Part shown: positions 8,058 to 10,906 of the stretch, piece after piece | Numbering within the stretch: the stretch's first letter is position 1 | Layout of the letters: every line of letters starts with the position of its first letter | Source of the DNA: JAFCEV01 sp964473005 | GTDB lineage: Archaea; Nanobdellota; Nanobdellia; Pacearchaeales; GW2011-AR1 | Length of the DNA stretch: 10,906 nucleotides | Assembly (NCBI GenBank): GCA_964473005.1 | Contig: CAYYME010000021.1 | Location: 1-10,906 of the forward strand | Direction: 5' to 3' | Notes under the pieces: generated by a model | What the model was told of the DNA's origin: nothing | The model's input: the letters and a program-made list of their open reading frames with translations, nothing else | The model's database searches: none | Made by a program: the position numbers and the translations under genes

Positions 8058-8070
8058 TAAAAGTTTATAA
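8058..8070 (+). promoter_or_regulatory. BRE/TATA promoter of nusA (leaderless)
   Basis: TAAAAG followed by TTTATAA (8064-8070) is a BRE/TATA match whose centre lies 27 bases before the nusA ATG at 8094. Transcription would therefore start at or within a few bases of the ATG, giving a leaderless mRNA; no Shine-Dalgarno sequence is present. The 55-base gap after rpoA holds nothing else. Confidence 0.6.
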
Positions 8071-8093
8071 GACAATTTCTCTAAAATTATAAC

Positions 8094-8510
8094 ATGCCAA
8101 GCACAATTGATATGCAGGACATAAGATATCTGAACTTGTTTGAGAGAATCACAAGAATCAGCACAAGATTTTGCTTCAAATACAACGAGGTTCTGATATT
8201 CTGCGTTCCAAGGCAATTAATTTCAAAAGCTGTCGGCGAAGACGGAAAAAATGTCAAACAAATCAGCGGAGTACTCAGAAAAAGAATAAAAATCATTGCA
8301 ATTCCTGATAGTATCAAAGACGCAAAAGTTTTTATTCAGGATGTTGTAAGTCCTGCCACATTCAGGGATTTGGAAATCAAGCCAGAAGAAATTATCCTTA
8401 CTGCCGGCTCTCAGAATAAGGCTACCCTGATTGGAAGAAACAAAAGGAGATTTTTTGAAATGCAAAAAATAATCAAGGATTTTTTCAGAAGGGATTTCAG
8501 GATTGTTTGA
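8094..8510 (+). CDS. nusA: Archaeal NusA-like transcription factor (two KH domains)
   Basis: This 138-aa protein is the short archaeal form of NusA, which consists only of two RNA-binding KH domains and lacks the polymerase-binding N-terminus and S1 domain of bacterial NusA. In archaea it is encoded next to the polymerase genes, as here. The first KH domain has a good GxxG loop: VPRQLISKAVGEDGKNVKQ, with Gly48-Glu-Asp-Gly51. The second, after SPATFRDLEI, carries IGRNKRRF at 113-120, where relatives have IGKGGRNI, so its GxxG loop is degenerate. The length is normal for the family (about 140-150). It has its own leaderless promoter. The L30e gene that often lies between rpoA'' and nusA is absent. 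Confidence 0.88.
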   Translation: MPSTIDMQDIRYLNLFERITRISTRFCFKYNEVLIFCVPRQLISKAVGEDGKNVKQISGVLRKRIKIIAIPDSIKDAKVFIQDVVSPATFRDLEIKPEEIILTAGSQNKATLIGRNKRRFFEMQKIIKDFFRRDFRIV

Positions 8511-8519
8511 ACCACACAA

Positions 8520-8530
8520 ATATTTAAAAA
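8520..8530 (+). promoter_or_regulatory. TATA box of the 117-aa orphan gene (leaderless)
   Basis: ATATTTAAAAA lies 10 bases after the nusA stop, preceded by CACACAA, and its centre is about 27 bases before the ATG at 8552. This is the same spacing as at nusA and predicts a leaderless transcript. It supports the view that the downstream orphan gene is transcribed separately. Confidence 0.5.
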
Positions 8531-8551
8531 TCATAAGATGATTGGGAATTT

Positions 8552-8905
8552 ATGGATAAAAGAAAGAATACTTTAACAAAAAAATGGATTAAAGGAAAAG
8601 TAATTCATAATCAAATTATTTATAACTCAGGTTTTCAGGGCACTAGAGTAGAGATATTATTAGATGTAAATGGAAAAGAAATTTCTATTAATGATAAAAA
8701 TCTTTCAAAATATGGGTCATCTCCTAAAGAAGTCGAAGAAAGACTTAAAGCAGGGACTACTTTAGAATTATTAGTTGATAGGAGATTTAAATTATTTAAT
8801 AACAGCTGTTTTAATTGGTACAAAGAGAATTTTGGAAGTCTCGGGTTTAATGTTGGAAAAGTAAGATATTATTATTCTCATAAAGTCCATGAAGCAATAT
8901 TTTGA
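8552..8905 (+). CDS. Hypothetical protein, 117 aa
   Basis: I do not recognise this gene. The predicted protein starts MDKRKNTLTKKWIKGKVIH and is basic at the N-terminus; the middle alternates hydrophobic and polar residues (TRVEILLDVNGKEISI), suggesting a small beta-rich soluble domain. A predicted helix (SPKEVEERLKAG) and LELLVDRRF follow. There is one cysteine, no signal peptide and no membrane segment. It is not L30e, the gene that might be expected nearby. Seven of ten leucines are TTA, and the DNA is visibly more AT-rich than the neighbouring nusA and rps12. A TATA box at leaderless spacing precedes it. It is probably a real gene, given an open frame with a matching promoter, and probably lineage-specific or acquired. 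Confidence 0.7.
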   Translation: MDKRKNTLTKKWIKGKVIHNQIIYNSGFQGTRVEILLDVNGKEISINDKNLSKYGSSPKEVEERLKAGTTLELLVDRRFKLFNNSCFNWYKENFGSLGFNVGKVRYYYSHKVHEAIF

Positions 8906-8930
8906 CTTCTAAAAACCCTTAAAGATATTA

Positions 8931-8952
8931 CCACAATAAAAATTTATCGTGG
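8931..8952. repeat. Inverted repeat CCACAATAAA-AA-TTTATCGTGG
   Basis: Ten bases on each side pair with a single A-C mismatch around a two-base centre. It starts 25 bases after the stop of the 117-aa gene and lies well upstream of the predicted rps12 core promoter. It may be an operator-like palindrome or the base of a short hairpin at the end of the upstream transcript; it has no T-run typical of a terminator. Confidence 0.45.
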
Positions 8953-8954
8953 AG

Positions 8955-8974
8955 AAATTTGGCAGAGCCAATTT
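8955..8974. repeat. Inverted repeat AAATTTGGC-AGA-GCCAATTT
   Basis: TTGGC (8959-8963) pairs with GCCAA (8967-8971) across a three-base AGA loop, and AAA/TTT extends the stem past one extra T. It sits three bases after the previous inverted repeat, so two hairpin-forming elements are in tandem upstream of rps12. Confidence 0.45.
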
Positions 8975-9023
8975 CGGAGCATATCAATCAGCGAGCGAAG
9001 GGAGTGTAAAATCAACAGTTAGT

Positions 9024-9032
9024 TTTATAAAT
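9024..9032 (+). promoter_or_regulatory. TATA box of rps12
   Basis: TTTATAAAT in the context GTTAGTTTTATAAATTAAC is the best TATA match before rps12. Its centre is about 35 bases before the ATG at 9063, predicting a start near 9054 and a leader of about 9 bases. A weaker match (TTTATATC, 9048-9055) is too close to the start codon. Confidence 0.5.
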
Positions 9033-9062
9033 TAACTTCTCAATTAATTTATATCTATTAAA

Positions 9063-9485
9063 ATGGGATTAAAATCTGCTATAAAACAGAAGAAAAACAG
9101 GAGAAAATTCAGATGGAAAGACAGGCATTACAAAGTGAAAACTCTCGGACTTTATGCCAAGTCAGACCCTTTGGAAGGAGCTAATCAAGCAAAGGGCATT
9201 GTCCTGCAGAAAGTCCAGAAAGAAGCAAAGCAGCCGAACTCAGCGATGAGAAAATGCTGCAAGGTTCAGCTCAAGAAAAACGGAAAGCAGATTACTGCAT
9301 TTATTCCGGGAAACCTCGCGCAAAGATTTATTGATGAGCATGATGAAGTCATGGTTGAAAGAATCGGCGGAAAACAGGGAAGAAGCAAAGGAGACATTCC
9401 GGGTGTCAGATTTCAGGTTATTAAGGTAAATGACCAGCCTCTGCACTTGCTTGTAAAAGGCAAGATAGAGAAAGGAAGGAGATAA
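9063..9485 (+). CDS. rps12: 30S ribosomal protein uS12
   Basis: This 140-aa protein is the archaeal small-subunit protein uS12, a component of the decoding centre that contacts the A-site codon-anticodon helix. The signature KQPNSAMRK spans residues 56-64, with Asn59-Ser60 matching the bacterial PNSALR loop, and KGDIPGVRF (109-117) matches the second conserved loop. The N-terminus (MGLKSAIKQKKNRRKF) is the basic archaeal-type extension and the C-terminus is lysine/arginine-rich. The length is slightly short of the usual 145-147. It is followed after a single base by the ATG of a 90-aa orphan gene, where rps7 would normally come next. The last codons contain GGAAGGAG, which can serve as ribosome binding site for that gene. 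Confidence 0.96.
   Translation: MGLKSAIKQKKNRRKFRWKDRHYKVKTLGLYAKSDPLEGANQAKGIVLQKVQKEAKQPNSAMRKCCKVQLKKNGKQITAFIPGNLAQRFIDEHDEVMVERIGGKQGRSKGDIPGVRFQVIKVNDQPLHLLVKGKIEKGRR
9474..9481 (+). promoter_or_regulatory. Shine-Dalgarno sequence inside the rps12 3' end
   Basis: GGAAGGAG ends five bases before the ATG at 9487, a good spacing for ribosome binding. It is the clearest Shine-Dalgarno match in the window and lies within the last rps12 codons. It would drive the 90-aa orphan gene, but may originally have served rps7. Confidence 0.55.
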
Positions 9486-9486
9486 A

Positions 9487-9759
9487 ATGGTTAATAACAT
9501 TGAAAACATTTTTTTAAATTTGAAGGATATATTAAAAGCAAAAGCTAATTATCACCCGGCATTAAAAGTTGTTGCATATCAAAGAAAAAAAGATGCAGGA
9601 AATTTTGCTTCAAAAAGGATGTTTAATTATTTATGTAAAGAAGCAGGAGAGGATAATAATAGATTACAGCAATTAAATGAACAAGTAAAATATTTAGTAA
9701 ATTTTCCAAGAATTCAGGGCTTATTTATGGAAATCTTTGGAGGTTATAAAAGAATTTAA
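9487..9759 (+). CDS. Hypothetical protein, 90 aa, between rps12 and rps7
   Basis: I do not recognise this gene. It encodes a basic, probably all-helical soluble protein: an amphipathic N-terminal helix (IENIFLNLKDILKAKA), a middle rich in Lys/Arg and aromatic residues (VVAYQRKKDAGNFASKRMF), and a predicted helix with Gln/Asn (NRLQQLNEQVKYL). One cysteine; no membrane segment. It is tightly packed: one base after the rps12 stop and one base before the rps7 ATG, so it is surely co-transcribed with both. Eight of nine leucines are TTA and none is CTN, whereas rps12 uses mostly CTN. Its good Shine-Dalgarno sequence and exact fit between two essential genes support real expression. A role linked to the ribosome is possible by context only. 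Confidence 0.72.
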   Translation: MVNNIENIFLNLKDILKAKANYHPALKVVAYQRKKDAGNFASKRMFNYLCKEAGEDNNRLQQLNEQVKYLVNFPRIQGLFMEIFGGYKRI

Positions 9760-9760
9760 A

Positions 9761-10372
9761 ATGCCATCACAATTTCTCCCCCAGTTCAAAATATTTGATT
9801 TGTATGATCTTTCTGAAATACAGGTTCAAGATCCCGGGCTGAAAAATGTGATAAATCTTCAGCCAAAATTGATTCTGAAAAGTTACGGAAGGAATTTCCA
9901 GAAATTCGGGCAGACAAAAGTGAATATTGTTGAAAGGCTGATGAACCGGATTGCTGTTGCAGGACACAGGGGAAAAAAGCATAAAATTATAGTCGGAAGA
10001 GCAACAGGAAAATACACACGGAATATGAAGATTGTTCTGGAAGCTTTCCAGATAATTGAAAAGAAAACCGGGAAAAATCCTGTTCTGGTTTTGGTTAAGG
10101 CAATTGAGAATTCCGCCCCGAGAGATGAAATAACTGTTATTGAATACGGCGGTGCAAGATATCCGCAGGCTGTTGATGTTTCCCCGCTGAGAAGGGTAAA
10201 TTTAGCACTAAAATATATTGTTCATGGCTCTTCAGAAAAAGCATTCGGAAAAAAGAAAAAATTCTCCCAGGCTCTGGCAGATGAAATTATTCTGGCTTAT
10301 GAGCAAAACGGCGAGAGTTTTGCAATAAAGAAGAAAAAGGAATCAGAAGCACAGGCGGATAGTGCGAGGTAA
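9761..10372 (+). CDS. rps7: 30S ribosomal protein uS7
   Basis: This 203-aa protein is archaeal uS7, which organises the 3' domain of 16S rRNA in the small-subunit head and lies near the E site. Archaeal features are an N-terminal extension (LPQFKIFDLYDLSEIQV), FGQTKVNIVERLMNRI at about 49-64, the core NPVLVLVKAIENSAPRDE (106-123), YGGARYPQAVDVSPLRRVNLAL (129-150) and the conserved C-terminal SFAIKKKKE...SAR. The length is normal for archaea (about 195-215). The start at ATG 9761 is chosen because homology begins there; a TTG at 9737 would add eight residues but sits on a GGAGGT sequence (9739-9744). That GGAGGT is 16 bases from the ATG, longer than ideal, so translation is probably coupled to the 90-aa gene whose stop is one base upstream (TAAAATG). 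Confidence 0.96.
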   Translation: MPSQFLPQFKIFDLYDLSEIQVQDPGLKNVINLQPKLILKSYGRNFQKFGQTKVNIVERLMNRIAVAGHRGKKHKIIVGRATGKYTRNMKIVLEAFQIIEKKTGKNPVLVLVKAIENSAPRDEITVIEYGGARYPQAVDVSPLRRVNLALKYIVHGSSEKAFGKKKKFSQALADEIILAYEQNGESFAIKKKKESEAQADSAR

Positions 10373-10389
10373 ATGAATTATTATGAAAA

Positions 10390-10686
10390 ATGTTAAAAAA
10401 TGATAAAGAAACTGAGCCCAACAATGCAAGGTTTATTGCTGAATACGGAAAACTAAGAAATAGATTTGATTATTTTTTAAGTTCGCAGGAGGTATTTTCT
10501 GGATTAAAGATAAATTTTGATGTGTCCTATAGTTTTATAGGAGGACATTATTATATAACAATTCTTCCTGCAAGAGAGGGTTTTGATTCCCAAAAATATT
10601 TTATGGATAAATTTGAGACAGAAGAAGGGCAGAGTAAACTTGCAGAGTTTGCGGATAAAAATAATGTTGGACTGATAACTTACTAA
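10390..10686 (+). CDS. Hypothetical protein, 98 aa, between rps7 and EF-2
   Basis: I do not recognise this gene. The protein begins MLKNDKETEPNNARFIAEY, has a beta-like middle (LKINFDVSYSFIGGHYYITIL) and an acidic, helical C-terminal part (MDKFETEEGQSKLAEF) ending NVGLITY; overall a small soluble alpha/beta protein with no cysteine or membrane segment. It follows rps7 by 17 bases, so it is probably in the same transcript. The ATG at 10390 has no nearby ribosome binding site. An ATG at 10373 lies just after GAGGT but is in another frame and stops after seven codons; one more A in the run at 10386-10390 would join it to this frame. Base composition is AT-rich. Confidence 0.65.
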   Translation: MLKNDKETEPNNARFIAEYGKLRNRFDYFLSSQEVFSGLKINFDVSYSFIGGHYYITILPAREGFDSQKYFMDKFETEEGQSKLAEFADKNNVGLITY

Positions 10687-10697
10687 CCCCGCAAAAA

Positions 10698-10705
10698 TTT
10701 ATAAA
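10698..10705 (+). promoter_or_regulatory. TATA box upstream of EF-2
   Basis: TTTATAAA, preceded by GCAAAAA, lies 12 bases after the stop of the 98-aa gene. The predicted start is near 10727, which leaves a leader of about 95 bases before the EF-2 ATG, unusually long in a window where other promoters are near-leaderless. Confidence 0.5.
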
Positions 10706-10733
10706 CTAATTTTGTTAATCTTAATTATTAATT

Positions 10734-10814
10734 TAAGCGTGATTTTCATCGGAGGCAATTTAAAAAATCGCTTAACCGCAGAGGAAGGGAAAATCGAAAA
10801 AAACCGCTTAGGTT
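10734..10814 (+). promoter_or_regulatory. Structured leader of EF-2 with alternative stems
   Basis: TAAGCG (10734-10739) plus ATTTT (10742-10746) can pair with AAAATCGCTTA (10764-10774), an 11-pair stem with a two-base bulge. The same TAAGCG and GATTTTC (10741-10747) can instead pair with GAAAATC (10789-10795) and a second CGCTTA (10805-10810). The two pairings exclude each other. The first stem's loop holds GGAGG (10751-10755). Near the ATG only AGGT (10810-10813, eight bases upstream) resembles a ribosome binding site. A regulatory role is inference. Confidence 0.4.
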
Positions 10815-10821
10815 GTTTTCA

Positions 10822-10906
10822 ATGGCAACTGACAAAGATTTTGTAAAACTGATGAAACAGCAGGATAAAATAAGAAATATAGCAATTGCCGCGCATATTG
10901 ACCATG
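10822..10906 (+). CDS. fusA: Elongation factor 2 (partial, N-terminus only)
   Basis: The window ends 28 codons into this gene. The visible protein is MATDKDFVKLMKQQDKIRN followed by IAIAAHIDHG, which is the start of the G1/P-loop (AHIDHGKT) of the translational GTPase EF-2 (aEF2), the archaeal translocase. The position of the P-loop about 20 residues from the N-terminus and the preceding QDKIRN match archaeal EF-2 and not EF-1 alpha. It follows rps7 in the usual archaeal str order, with a 98-aa orphan gene and a roughly 95-base leader between them. The remaining GTPase domains are outside the window. Confidence 0.9.
   Translation, partial: MATDKDFVKLMKQQDKIRNIAIAAHIDH

Larger units (their letters stand above)
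8949..9035 (+). other. Possible 28-codon GTG ORF in the GC-richer island before rps12
   Basis: From GTG at 8949 a frame runs 28 codons to TAA at 9033, beginning VEKFGRANFGAYQSASEGS. The stretch is markedly less AT-rich than the DNA on either side. A second frame from TTG at 8959 also reads 16 plausible codons, so frame alone does not prove coding. No ribosome binding site or well-placed TATA box supports the GTG. It may be a small gene, a remnant of a longer one, an RNA, or non-coding. Confidence 0.15.

Noticed and set aside
8949..9010. A tRNA or box C/D guide RNA in the GC-richer island before rps12
   Set aside because: No cloverleaf, T-loop or properly spaced C/D boxes could be found; only weak CTGA and TGAT words occur on the minus strand.
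9737..9760. TTG start for uS7 adding eight residues
   Set aside because: The TTG overlaps the only ribosome-site-like sequence (GGAGGT), and the archaeal uS7 N-terminus matches a start at the ATG 9761.
10739..10846. Upstream open frame from GTG 10739 overlapping the EF-2 start
   Set aside because: It is open only about 35 codons, has no ribosome site, and the stretch is better explained by the base-pairing leader; kept only as a remote possibility.

Overview
This window is archaeal. It carries the conserved archaeal cluster of RNA polymerase and translation genes in the order rpoH - rpoB - rpoA - nusA - rps12 - rps7 - EF-2. The proteins are of archaeal/eukaryotic type: an RpoH (Rpb5 C-terminal) subunit, an Rpb2-like RpoB with a C-terminal zinc site, an Rpb1-like RpoA, a two-KH-domain NusA, and long uS12 and uS7. 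The DNA is AT-rich, several genes have a BRE/TATA element about 27 bases before the ATG (the leaderless archaeal pattern), and polymerase motifs are divergent. Together these suggest a DPANN archaeon of the Woesearchaeota/Pacearchaeota kind. That placement is inference from sequence style, not from a search.

Layout. Bases 1-842 (minus strand) hold the N-terminal part of a protein that looks like an HNH-type restriction endonuclease, cut by the window edge. A 142-base divergent promoter region (843-984) separates it from the main cluster and contains a direct repeat. Bases 985-8038 encode the core polymerase: RpoH, RpoB (starting inside the rpoH stop codon, TGATG) and a single unsplit RpoA that joins what are two genes (A' and A'') in most archaea. 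The L30e gene often found after rpoA'' is absent. A KH-domain NusA follows under its own promoter (8094-8510).

From 8511 to the end lies a str-type segment: rps12, rps7 and the first 28 codons of EF-2. Each gap is occupied by one small gene I do not recognise: 117 aa between nusA and rps12, 90 aa between rps12 and rps7, and 98 aa between rps7 and EF-2. The first two are visibly more AT-rich and use mostly TTA for leucine, unlike the ribosomal genes. Two non-coding stretches carry structure: paired inverted repeats upstream of rps12 (8931-8974) and a leader before EF-2 (about 10725-10821) that can form two mutually exclusive stems.

The genes make the core transcription machine (RpoA, RpoB, RpoH), an RNA-binding transcription factor (NusA) and the decoding-centre and translocation components of the ribosome (uS12, uS7, EF-2). 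The main points of interest are the unsplit RpoA with a very short A'/A'' junction, substitutions at normally invariant polymerase positions, the orphan genes in every ribosomal gap, and the EF-2 leader.
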